From contig NZ_CP054476.1 of NCBI RefSeq assembly GCF_013341275.1, positions 1,315,501 through 1,379,500 of the forward strand: DNA of 64,000 nt, in the 5' to 3' direction. Shown one piece after another: positions 49,958-58,241 of this stretch. This DNA comes from Methyloligella sp. GL2. GTDB lineage: Bacteria; Pseudomonadota; Alphaproteobacteria; Rhizobiales; Methyloligellaceae. The position numbers were made by a program, and so were the translations under genes. The notes under the pieces were generated by a model, which worked only from the letters and a program-made list of their open reading frames with translations, ran no database searches and was not told the DNA's origin. How positions within the stretch are numbered: the first letter of the stretch is position 1; the number at the start of each line of letters is the position of its first letter.

Positions 49958-51109
49958 ATGTTGTGGATCATTTTTGCCTGTCTGACGGCGGCGGTGCTGC
50001 TGGCGATGCTGCGTCCCATGTTCGGGGCGGCGGCGCCTGAAGACGTGCAAGACGCCAAGGACGTGCAGGTCTACCGCGATCAACTGGATGAGATCGAGGC
50101 GGACGAGGCGCGTGGGCTGATCGGCAAGGACGAGGCGAAGGCGGCCCGGCTGGAGGTGCAGCGCCGGCTGCTTGCGGTGAGCGAGGCCGATGCGAAAGGC
50201 GCCGTGGCCGCGCAGACGCCGCGCTGGGCGATCTTCGCCATCGGGCTTTGCCTGCCGGCGATCGCGATCGGGCTCTATGCCTATTACGGCTCGCCCAAGC
50301 TTCCCGACCAGCCCTTGCAGGCGCGGCTGAACGAGCCGCTGGATCAGAACAATATTCCGGAGCTGATCGCGCGGGTCGAGGCGCTGCTGCGCCAGAAACC
50401 GAATGACGGGCGCGGCTGGGAAGTGATCGCACCGGTCTATATGGGCGTCGGCAATTTCGACGATGCGGCGGAGGCCTATCGCAAGTCGATCGAGCTTCTG
50501 GGCGGCACGGCTGCGCGCTATGCGGGGTTGGGCGAAGCCTTGATGCTCGGCAATGACGGCGTGGCGACCGGGCCGGCCCGTGCGGCGCTGAATAAGGCGA
50601 TCGAGCTCGACCCGGCGCCTTTGAGACCCCATATCCTGCTGGCGCTCGCGGCGGAAGAGGATGGCGACTATTCGGATGCGGTGGCGCGCTGGAAGGCGAT
50701 CAAGACGCGGGCCGATGCGAGCTCGCGCTGGGCTAAGCTGGCCGACCAGAAGATCGCCGAGGACGAAGCGCGGCTTGCGGGCAAGCCGGTGCCGCAGGCC
50801 CCGGCGATGGGTGGCGTTGCCGGACCGGGCCCAGATCAGGCCGATGTCGCCGCGGCGCAGACTATGGGCCCGGAAGCCCGGCAGTCGATGATCGAAGGCA
50901 TGGTGGCGCGGCTTGCCTCCAAGCTCGAGGCGCAGGGCGACGATTTGGACGGCTGGCTGAAGCTGGTGCGCGCTTATGCTGTGCTGAATAAGCCGGCGGA
51001 TGCGGAAAACGCGCTTGCCAAGGCAAGGTCGCAATTCGGCGATAATCCGGCAGCGCTGAGCCGGCTGGATGCTTTGGAGAATGAACTTGGGCTAAACTCC
51101 AAAGGTTGA
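49958..51109 (+). CDS. ccmI: Cytochrome c biogenesis protein CcmI (CycH)
   Basis: 383 residues. Two N-terminal membrane segments (WIIFACLTAAVLLAMLRPMF and, about 88-105, WAIFAIGLCLPAIAIGLYAYYG) flank a cytoplasmic loop with a leucine-zipper-like stretch (YRDQLDEIEADEARGLIGKDEAKAARLEVQRRLL); the periplasmic C-terminal half has TPR-like repeats (GWEVIAPVYMGVGNFDDAAEAYRKSIELL). CcmI holds apocytochrome c for haem ligation. First of the ccmIEFH (cycHJKL) operon. Confidence 0.95.
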   Translation: MLWIIFACLTAAVLLAMLRPMFGAAAPEDVQDAKDVQVYRDQLDEIEADEARGLIGKDEAKAARLEVQRRLLAVSEADAKGAVAAQTPRWAIFAIGLCLPAIAIGLYAYYGSPKLPDQPLQARLNEPLDQNNIPELIARVEALLRQKPNDGRGWEVIAPVYMGVGNFDDAAEAYRKSIELLGGTAARYAGLGEALMLGNDGVATGPARAALNKAIELDPAPLRPHILLALAAEEDGDYSDAVARWKAIKTRADASSRWAKLADQKIAEDEARLAGKPVPQAPAMGGVAGPGPDQADVAAAQTMGPEARQSMIEGMVARLASKLEAQGDDLDGWLKLVRAYAVLNKPADAENALAKARSQFGDNPAALSRLDALENELGLNSKG

Positions 51110-51154
51110 GTTCGCGCACACGGTTGAGATTGGGAAGTTGAAAAGGCGTTTGCG

Positions 51155-51628
51155 ATGACCCGGAAGCAGCGGAGGACAGTTCTGATCGGCACGGCCATGG
51201 CTGTGCTGTCGGTCGCGGTCGGGCTCGTCCTGTTCGCACTCAGCGATTCCATCGTGTTTTTCTACAGTCCGAGCGAGGTGATGGCGAAGGAGATGGCGCC
51301 GGGTCAGCGCTTCCGCCTCGGCGGGCTGGTGGAGGATGGCAGCGTTGAGCGCAGCCAGGGAACCACGGTGCATTTTGTGGTCACCGACATGTCGAAGGAG
51401 CTGCCCGTCAGTTATACCGGCGTGCTGCCGGACCTGTTCCGCGAAGGGCAGGGCGTAGTGGCGGAAGGCGCGCTCGGGCCGGACGGCGTGTTCCATGCCG
51501 ATAATGTGCTGGCCAAGCATGACGAGAAATACATGCCGCCGGAAGTCGCGGCCAAGCTGAAGCAGCAGGGCGTTTGGGAAGGCGCGTCGGGCGAAACGGG
51601 CGCCGGCGCCGAGAGCAAGGTCAACTAG
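51155..51628 (+). CDS. ccmE: Haem chaperone CcmE (CycJ)
   Basis: 157 residues. One N-terminal membrane segment and an OB-fold domain; haem is carried on H122 in [12 protein letters not shown], the invariant motif. EGQGVVAEG and [14 protein letters not shown] are other family marks. Transfers haem from CcmC to CcmF. 45 bases after ccmI and 4 before ccmF. Confidence 0.96.
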   Translation: MTRKQRRTVLIGTAMAVLSVAVGLVLFALSDSIVFFYSPSEVMAKEMAPGQRFRLGGLVEDGSVERSQGTTVHFVVTDMSKELPVSYTGVLPDLFREGQGVVAEGALGPDGVFHADNVLAKHDEKYMPPEVAAKLKQQGVWEGASGETGAGAESKVN

Positions 51629-51632
51629 CCCG

Positions 51633-53624
51633 ATGATTGCCGAGACTGGCCATTTTGCGCTTATCCTCGCCCTTGCCGTGGCGGTGCTGCAGACGGTGGT
51701 TCCGATCTTCGGCGCGCGGCGGGGCGATGCAAGGCTGATGGGCTTTGCGGTGCCGGCGGCGCAGGCGCAGTTCCTGCTGCTGGCGCTGGCCTTCATGGCG
51801 CTGATGACGGCTTACGTCACCTCCGACTTCTCGGTGCAGAACGTCTACCAGAATTCGAGCGTGGCGAAGCCGCTGCTCTATAAGATCTCCGCGGTCTGGG
51901 GCAATCACGAAGGCTCCATGGTGCTGTGGGTGCTGATCCTCGCCCTGTTCGGTGCGGCGGTCGCCACCTATGGCCGCAATCTGCCGCCGACGCTGCAGGC
52001 CAATGTGCTCGGCGTGCAGGGCGCCATCGGCGTCGCCTTCCTCCTATTCATCGTCACCACCTCGAACCCTTTCCTGCGCATCGATCCGGCCCCGTTCGAG
52101 GGGCTGGGCTTCAATCCGGTGCTGCAGGACCCGGCGCTCGCCTTCCATCCGCCCTTCCTCTATGCCGGCTATGTCGGCTTCTCCATGGCCTTCTCTTTCG
52201 CCATCGCCGCGCTGATCGACGGCAAGATCGATGCGGCCTGGGCGCGCTGGGTGCGGCCCTGGACGCTGGCGGCCTGGATGTGCCTGACGCTCGGCATCGC
52301 CATGGGCTCCTGGTGGGCCTATTACGAGCTCGGCTGGGGCGGGTTCTGGTTCTGGGATCCGGTGGAGAATGCCTCCTTCATGCCCTGGCTCTCCGGCACG
52401 GCGCTGTTGCATTCGGCGCTGGTGATGGAGAAGCGCGACGCGCTGAAGGTCTGGACCATCCTGCTCGCCATCGTCACCTTCTCGCTCAGTCTGGTCGGCA
52501 CCTTCCTGGTACGCTCCGGCGTGCTGACTTCGGTGCATGCCTTTGCCGTCGATCCGGCGCGCGGCGTGTTCATCCTCGGCATCATGGCGGTGTTCATCGG
52601 CGGGGCGCTGGCGCTGTTCGCCTGGCGGGCGCCGCTTCTCAGGCAAGGCGGGCTGTTCGCGCCGATCAGCCGCGAAGGTGCGCTGGTGTTCAACAATCTG
52701 ATCCTGACCACGGCCTGCGCGGCGGTGTTCGTCGGAACGCTCTATCCGCTGGCGCTGCAGTCGCTGACGCCGGAGAAGATCTCGGTCGGGCCGCCTTTCT
52801 TCAACTACACCTTCGTGCCGCTGATCGTGCCGCTGCTTGTGGCGGTGCCGTTCGGACCGTTCCTCGCCTGGAAGCGGGGCGATCTGGCGGCGGCGAGCCA
52901 GAGGCTTTTCGCGGCGGCCTGTGTCGCGGTGCTGGCGATGATCGTGGTCGCGGCGCTGCAGCAGCGCGGGCCGTGGCTGGCGCCGATCGGCATCGGGATC
53001 GGCATCTGGCTGATTGGCGGGGCGCTGTCGGAGGTCGCCTTCCGCATCAAGCTATTCGATGCCGGCCGCGCCGAAGTGATCCGCCGCGCCGTCAATCTTC
53101 CCCGCTCCGCTTATGGCACCATGCTGGCCCATGCAGGGCTCGGGCTGGTGGTGATCGGCGTCGTCGCCACCACCGCATGGCGGGTGGAGGACATCACCGC
53201 GCTGAAGCCGGGCGAGTCGACGGAAATCGCCGGCTATACGCTCCGCTTCGAAGGGGTGCGGGAATCGGAAGGTGCGAACTATGCCGAGCGGGTCGGCTTC
53301 TTCGACGTTTCACGCGGCGGCGAGGCGATCACCCGGCTGACGCCGTCGAAACGCCACTTCAACGTTGAGGGGAGCGCGACGACGGAATCGGCGATCCACG
53401 TTTCCTGGCGCGGTGACCTCTACGCGGTGCTCGGCGATCCGCTCGAGGGCGGCGCCTATACGGTGCGGGTCTATTTCAATCCGCTGGTGCGGCTGATCTG
53501 GCTCGGCGCGCTGGTGATGTTCTTCGGCGGCGGCGTCTCGCTGTTCGACCGGCGCTTGCGCGTCGGCGCGCCGGTCCGCGCCAAGGCCAAGGTGCCGCCG
53601 ATGCGGCTGGCGGATGCCAAGTGA
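51633..53624 (+). CDS. ccmF: Cytochrome c haem lyase subunit CcmF (CycK)
   Basis: 663 residues with about 14 membrane segments. The WWD haem-handling motif ([20 protein letters not shown]) lies at about 222-241; conserved histidines flank it (e.g. [24 protein letters not shown] regions). Together with CcmH and CcmI it ligates haem to CxxCH apocytochromes. It overlaps the ccmH start (TGATG). Confidence 0.96.
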   Translation: MIAETGHFALILALAVAVLQTVVPIFGARRGDARLMGFAVPAAQAQFLLLALAFMALMTAYVTSDFSVQNVYQNSSVAKPLLYKISAVWGNHEGSMVLWVLILALFGAAVATYGRNLPPTLQANVLGVQGAIGVAFLLFIVTTSNPFLRIDPAPFEGLGFNPVLQDPALAFHPPFLYAGYVGFSMAFSFAIAALIDGKIDAAWARWVRPWTLAAWMCLTLGIAMGSWWAYYELGWGGFWFWDPVENASFMPWLSGTALLHSALVMEKRDALKVWTILLAIVTFSLSLVGTFLVRSGVLTSVHAFAVDPARGVFILGIMAVFIGGALALFAWRAPLLRQGGLFAPISREGALVFNNLILTTACAAVFVGTLYPLALQSLTPEKISVGPPFFNYTFVPLIVPLLVAVPFGPFLAWKRGDLAAASQRLFAAACVAVLAMIVVAALQQRGPWLAPIGIGIGIWLIGGALSEVAFRIKLFDAGRAEVIRRAVNLPRSAYGTMLAHAGLGLVVIGVVATTAWRVEDITALKPGESTEIAGYTLRFEGVRESEGANYAERVGFFDVSRGGEAITRLTPSKRHFNVEGSATTESAIHVSWRGDLYAVLGDPLEGGAYTVRVYFNPLVRLIWLGALVMFFGGGVSLFDRRLRVGAPVRAKAKVPPMRLADAK

Positions 53625-54130
53625 TGGATCGGCTCGCGATCATCGCCCGCGTGCTGAGGAAGGCCGTCGCCATGGCCGGCCTTGCCGTCATGATCGCTGT
53701 TGCGCTCGGCGGTCCGGCGGCCCATGCGGTGGAACCGGACGAGGTGCTGCAGGATCCGGCGCTGGAAGCCCGGGCCCGGGCCATCTCGGCCAATTTGCGC
53801 TGCCTGGTCTGTCAGAACCAGTCGATCGACGATTCCCACGCGCCGCTTGCCCGGGACTTGCGCATCCTGGTGCGCGAGGAGCTGAAGCAGGGCAAGACCG
53901 ACGACGAGATTCTGGATTACGTGGTGGCGCGCTATGGCGAGTTCGTGCTGCTCAAGCCGCGCTTCGTGCCGCATAATTACATCTTGTGGTTCGCGACGCC
54001 CATATTACTGGCGCTCGGCATCGTGCTGATCGTGGTCAGCTATCGCCGCAGCCGTGCCGTTGCGGAGCCAGAAGCGCCGCTGACGGCTGCGGAAAAGCGG
54101 CGTCTTTCCCGCCTGCTCGATCAGAGCTAA
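53624..54130 (+). CDS. ccmH: Cytochrome c biogenesis protein CcmH (CycL)
   Basis: 168 residues from ATG 53624 (a GTG at 53621 is possible). A signal segment, a periplasmic domain with the thiol-reducing motif [10 protein letters not shown] (C60, C63) and a C-terminal membrane segment ([22 protein letters not shown]). Reduces or holds the apocytochrome CxxCH thiols. Last gene of the operon; ccmG and ccmABCD are not in the window. Confidence 0.95.
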   Translation: MDRLAIIARVLRKAVAMAGLAVMIAVALGGPAAHAVEPDEVLQDPALEARARAISANLRCLVCQNQSIDDSHAPLARDLRILVREELKQGKTDDEILDYVVARYGEFVLLKPRFVPHNYILWFATPILLALGIVLIVVSYRRSRAVAEPEAPLTAAEKRRLSRLLDQS

Positions 54131-54338
54131 ATCCCCCTTACTTCACGCCCCACCGAACGGCCTCGTTTTGCGCCAGAAACCCTCGCGTCCCAAGGCGTTG
54201 CGGGCGGTGCAACCTTACCGAAATTTAATCCCGCAGAAACGGCGCCGTAAGCCTCTGCTTCCTATATTTCGACGCGAGCAGCCTAATGCTTTCGCTTGGA
54301 GGCCAGGCTCCCAAAACCGAAAAATCCACGAGGTTTCT

Positions 54339-55892
54339 ATGACGCCCCAAGATTCCAGCTCCAACCCGGCTCCGGCAAAGGGACGGTCGCGGTCGCGCCG
54401 ATCGGTCTTTTTTGCTGCGGCTCTGATCGGCGCCGGCGCAGTTGGTTTTGCGCTCTCCGAGAGCGTCCCGTTCGCTTTCGCCGAAGTCGTTCCGTCCTCG
54501 CCCTCGCAGGTTCAGACTTTGCCCAGCTTCTCGGAGCTGGTGAAGAAGGTCAGCCCGGCGGTGGTCAGCATCAACGTCAAGGGCGAGACCGACGTTGCCG
54601 ATAACGAGTTCGGCATTCCGGGCATGCCCGATATTCCCGAGGACAGCCCGTTCTACGAGTTCTTCAAGCGTTTCGGCCAGGGGCCGGGCAACAAGCCTCA
54701 GCATCATCCGATGCGGGCGCAGGGCTCCGGCTTCTTCATCTCGCCCGACGGTTATCTGGTGACCAACAACCATGTGGTGGAGAGCGCCGACGAAATCTCC
54801 GTCAGCATGGAAGACGGCGAAGAGTATGAGGCCGATCTGGTCGGCTCCGACCCGCGCACCGATGTGGCGCTGCTGAAGGTCAAGACCGATCACAAGCTGC
54901 CTTATGTGGAGTTCTCCGAGGAGGATCCGGAGGTTGGCGATTGGGTGCTGGCCGTCGGTAACCCGTTCGGTCTCGGCGGCACGGTGACCGCCGGTATCAT
55001 CTCGGCCCATAACCGCGACATCGGCTCCGGGCCTTACGACTATCTGCAGATCGACGCTGCGGTGAACCGCGGTAACTCCGGCGGTCCGTCCTTCACCCTG
55101 GACGGCAAGGTGGTCGGCATGAACACTGCGATCTTCTCGCCGTCGGGCGGCAATGTCGGCATCGCCTTCGCCGTTCCGGCCGCGCTGATCAAAGAGGTCG
55201 TCGGCGAGCTGAAGCAGAACGGCACGGTCGACCGCGGCTGGCTCGGCGTGGTGATCCAGAACGTCAACGACGACATCGCCGACGGTATCGGTCTGGCCGA
55301 CGCCAAGGGCGCTCTGGTGAGCAAGGTCTCCGAGGACGGTCCCGCCGCCGATGACGGTGTCGAGGCTGGCGACGTGATCACCGCCGTCGATGGCGAAGAG
55401 GTCAAGGACTCCCGCGATCTCGCCCGCAAGATTGCCGAGCTGCACCCGGACACCAAGGTGAAGCTGTCGGTCAATCGCTACGGCGACGAGAAGGAGATCA
55501 CCGTCAAGCTCGGCAAGTTCCCGAGCGGCAAGAAGCTCGCCGAGCTTCAGGGCGCTCCGGAGAAGTCCGATGACGGCGCCGGCAAGAAGGTGAAGGATCT
55601 GGGGCTGTCCCTGGCGCCTGCCGCCGAAGTGCCCGGTGCCGGCGAGGAAGGTGTCGTGATCACGGATCTCGATCCGGATAGCGACGCCGCCCAGAAAGGT
55701 CTCAAGGTCGGCGATATCATCCTGCAGGTCGGCGGCAAGAACGTCACCAATGCCAAGGATGTCTCGAAAGGTATCGAGAAGGCCCTTGCCAAGCCCTCCA
55801 ACCAGGGCAAGGAGAAGGTCAATATCGTCTTCCGGATCAAATCCGGCGATCGCGTAGCCTTTGTTGCGCTTGCTTTGAAGAAGGAAGCGTAG
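54339..55892 (+). CDS. degP: Do/DegP-family periplasmic serine protease
   Basis: 517 residues from ATG 54339 (GAGG upstream). A signal peptide (ends near AFAEV) is followed by a trypsin-like domain with H145, D175 and S248 (NNHVVE, TDVALLK, RGNSGGP) and two PDZ domains (about 260-355 and 415-510). Degrades or refolds damaged envelope proteins under stress. A CCTATAT box lies about 65 bases upstream in an otherwise unremarkable 208-base gap. Followed by a strong terminator. Frame upstream to 54168 is non-coding. Confidence 0.95.
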   Translation: MTPQDSSSNPAPAKGRSRSRRSVFFAAALIGAGAVGFALSESVPFAFAEVVPSSPSQVQTLPSFSELVKKVSPAVVSINVKGETDVADNEFGIPGMPDIPEDSPFYEFFKRFGQGPGNKPQHHPMRAQGSGFFISPDGYLVTNNHVVESADEISVSMEDGEEYEADLVGSDPRTDVALLKVKTDHKLPYVEFSEEDPEVGDWVLAVGNPFGLGGTVTAGIISAHNRDIGSGPYDYLQIDAAVNRGNSGGPSFTLDGKVVGMNTAIFSPSGGNVGIAFAVPAALIKEVVGELKQNGTVDRGWLGVVIQNVNDDIADGIGLADAKGALVSKVSEDGPAADDGVEAGDVITAVDGEEVKDSRDLARKIAELHPDTKVKLSVNRYGDEKEITVKLGKFPSGKKLAELQGAPEKSDDGAGKKVKDLGLSLAPAAEVPGAGEEGVVITDLDPDSDAAQKGLKVGDIILQVGGKNVTNAKDVSKGIEKALAKPSNQGKEKVNIVFRIKSGDRVAFVALALKKEA

Positions 55893-55908
55893 ACTTCCGA
55901 CGCCGGTG

Positions 55909-55953
55909 GCGGCGCGGTTTCCCCCCCAGCCGCGCCGCCCCCCTTTTCTTTTC
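55909..55953 (+). terminator. Terminator after degP
   Basis: A perfect 10-bp stem, GGCGGCGCGG (55909-55918) with CCGCGCCGCC (55931-55940), followed by CCCCTTTTCTTTT. Confidence 0.8.
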
Positions 55954-56011
55954 CCCCCGCGCCGGTCCCGCCCTTCCGTGCGCGGGCTGATTATGTCAGG
56001 AGCTTTGCCTT

Positions 56012-56692
56012 ATGCGTGTTCTGGTGATCGAGGATGATCAGGAGACGGCGAGCTTCCTCATGCGGGCGCTGAAGGAATCCGGCCATATCGCCGAGCATGC
56101 CGCCGACGGAGAGGCCGGTCTGGCGCTCGCCAGGCTCAATGCCTATGACGTCTTGATCGTCGACCGCATGCTGCCGAAGCTCGACGGGCTTAGCGTGATC
56201 GGCTTGCTGCGCGAGGAAGAGGTGCGCACCCCGGCGCTGATCCTCTCCGCGCTGGACGGGGTCGACGAGCGGGTGAAAGGCCTGCGCGCCGGCGGCGACG
56301 ACTATCTCACCAAGCCCTATGCCTTCTCCGAGCTTCTGGCCCGGGTCGAGGCGCTGGCCCGGCGCACCTCGCCGGAAGAGGCGGCCACCCGGCTTTCGGT
56401 CGGCGATCTCACCCTCGACCGCCTGTCCCATAAGGTCAGCCGGGCGGGCGAGCAGATCCTGCTGCAGCCGCGGGAATTCCGCCTGCTGGAATATCTGATG
56501 AAGCATGCCGGTCAGGTGGTGACCCGCACCATGCTTTTAGAGAATGTCTGGGACTATCACTTCGATCCGCAGACCAATGTGATCGACGTGCATATCTCCC
56601 GGCTCCGGTCCAAGATCGACAAGAACTTCGACACGCCGCTTCTGCACACCGTGCGCGGCGCCGGCTATACGATCCGTGACAGCGCCCAGTAA
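56012..56692 (+). CDS. OmpR-family response regulator
   Basis: 226 residues. Receiver with acidic pocket (VIEDD), phospho-acceptor D51 in LIVDRMLPKLDG and K101 in YLTKPY; then a winged helix with RVSRAG, REFRLLEYLMKHAGQVVTRTMLLENVWDYHFDPQTNVIDVHISRLRSKID. Overlaps the kinase gene by 17 bases. It stands between degP and glnE, as in rhizobia; the regulon is not known, though linkage to degP suggests envelope stress. Confidence 0.93.
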   Translation: MRVLVIEDDQETASFLMRALKESGHIAEHAADGEAGLALARLNAYDVLIVDRMLPKLDGLSVIGLLREEEVRTPALILSALDGVDERVKGLRAGGDDYLTKPYAFSELLARVEALARRTSPEEAATRLSVGDLTLDRLSHKVSRAGEQILLQPREFRLLEYLMKHAGQVVTRTMLLENVWDYHFDPQTNVIDVHISRLRSKIDKNFDTPLLHTVRGAGYTIRDSAQ

Positions 56693-58241
56693 ACTTAAAC
56701 TCTTCCGGACCACGGCGTTCCGCCTGTCGCTGATCTATTTGGCGCTGTTCGGAGCCGCGGCGCTGCTCGCCATCGGTTATATCTACTGGAACACCACGAT
56801 CTTGCTGTCGCGGCAGCTCGACCAGACCATCCAGGCCGAGCTCGGCGGGCTGGCCGAGCAATACCGGGCCGGCGGCATGCGCCAGCTGGTGCGCACCGTG
56901 GCCGAGCGCAGCGAGACACCGGGCAACAGCCTCTATTATGTCGCCGATTCAGACGGTCGGCGCATTGCCGGCAATCTGGGGCAGATCTCGCCGCAGCTTC
57001 TGCAGGAGACCGGTTCGGTGGAATTCGCCTATGAGCGCCCGTCGACCAACGGCACGGAGCGGCGGCTCGCCTTCGCCAAGGTGTTCCAGCTTCCCGGCGA
57101 TAACCGCCTCTTGGTCGGACGCGATATCGAGGACCGGCAGGTGCTGACACGGGTGACCCGCTCGGCGATCCTTTGGGGGCTCGGCTTTATGGCGCTTGTC
57201 GGCATTGGCGGGGCGCTCTGGGTCAGCCGCAAGCTGCTCGCCCGGATCGACGCGATCAGCGCTACCGCGGAGCGGATCATGCAGGGCGATCTCACAGAAC
57301 GCTTGCCGCGGGACGGCTCGGGCGACGAGCTGGATCGTCTGGCCAAGAGCCTGAACCGCATGCTCGGCCGTATCGAGCAGCTGATGACCGGCTTACGCGA
57401 AGTCTCCGACAATATCGCCCACGATCTGAAGACGCCGCTCACCCGCTTACGCAATCGGGTGGAGGAGGCGCTGCATGGCAGCCGCGACGAGGCCGGCTAT
57501 CGCGAGACGCTGCAAGCCACGATCGAGGAGGCGGACGGGCTGATCCAGACCTTCAACGCGCTGCTTTCCATTGCCCGGCTGGAGGCCGGCCAAGGGCGCG
57601 CGCGCTGGGAGAGTCTCGATGCTGCGGCACTTGTCGCCGACGTCGCCGAGCTTTACGAACCTGTGGCCGAGGAGCGCGGCCTCGTGCTAAGGGCGGAGGC
57701 GGACGCGCCGGTGACCTTGCGGGGCGACCGCCAACTTCTCGGCCAGGCCATTGCCAATCTGGTCGATAATGCCATCAAATATGGCGTTCCGAACGGAAAG
57801 GACGCCGGCGGTAACCATCCGCCCGATGTTTGCATCTCGGTGCGCCGTTCAAAGGGTATGACAGACAGAGCCGCGACGAACGGCGCGATAAATCGGGGAG
57901 GCGACAAAGCGAAGTCCGATATGGGCAAGACGGAAAGCGCCATACCCGACCTCGCCGCAAGCGACTTGGCAAAGACCGATATGGCCGAGATCATCGTCAC
58001 AGACCGGGGAGAAGGCATTCCCGAAGCCGACCGGACGCGGGTGCTCGACCGCTTCGTGCGGCTGGAGGCAAGCCGCTCTGCCCCAGGCAGCGGGCTCGGC
58101 CTCAGCCTGGTTGCCGCGGTGGCGCGGCTGCATGGCGGCAGCCTCGTCTTGGAAGATCACGCGCCGGGGCTGAAAGCCATCCTCGCCGTGCCATTGGGGG
58201 ATGGCGCCGGAAAAGCCGGCGCTGCGACTGACGCCTCGTGA
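56676..58241 (+). CDS. HAMP sensor histidine kinase with an insert in its ATPase domain
   Basis: 521 residues from GTG 56676. Membrane segments about 18-38 and 165-183 flank a periplasmic domain; HAMP about 185-238; H249 in NIAHDLKTPLTRLRNRVEEAL; N-box NLVDNAIKYG (N365). A low-complexity insertion of about 65 residues (372-437, with repeated Lys/Asp/Ala such as KSDMGKTESAIPDL) separates the N-box from DRGEGIPEADR, where most kinases have about 10-20 residues. G2 box GSGLGLSLVAAVARLHGG is intact. Confidence 0.92.
   Translation: MTAPSKLKLFRTTAFRLSLIYLALFGAAALLAIGYIYWNTTILLSRQLDQTIQAELGGLAEQYRAGGMRQLVRTVAERSETPGNSLYYVADSDGRRIAGNLGQISPQLLQETGSVEFAYERPSTNGTERRLAFAKVFQLPGDNRLLVGRDIEDRQVLTRVTRSAILWGLGFMALVGIGGALWVSRKLLARIDAISATAERIMQGDLTERLPRDGSGDELDRLAKSLNRMLGRIEQLMTGLREVSDNIAHDLKTPLTRLRNRVEEALHGSRDEAGYRETLQATIEEADGLIQTFNALLSIARLEAGQGRARWESLDAAALVADVAELYEPVAEERGLVLRAEADAPVTLRGDRQLLGQAIANLVDNAIKYGVPNGKDAGGNHPPDVCISVRRSKGMTDRAATNGAINRGGDKAKSDMGKTESAIPDLAASDLAKTDMAEIIVTDRGEGIPEADRTRVLDRFVRLEASRSAPGSGLGLSLVAAVARLHGGSLVLEDHAPGLKAILAVPLGDGAGKAGAATDAS

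Noticed and set aside
54168..54338. 57-residue N-terminal extension of DegP
   Set aside because: It would precede the signal peptide; the ATG at 54339 has a ribosome site and begins a proper export signal.
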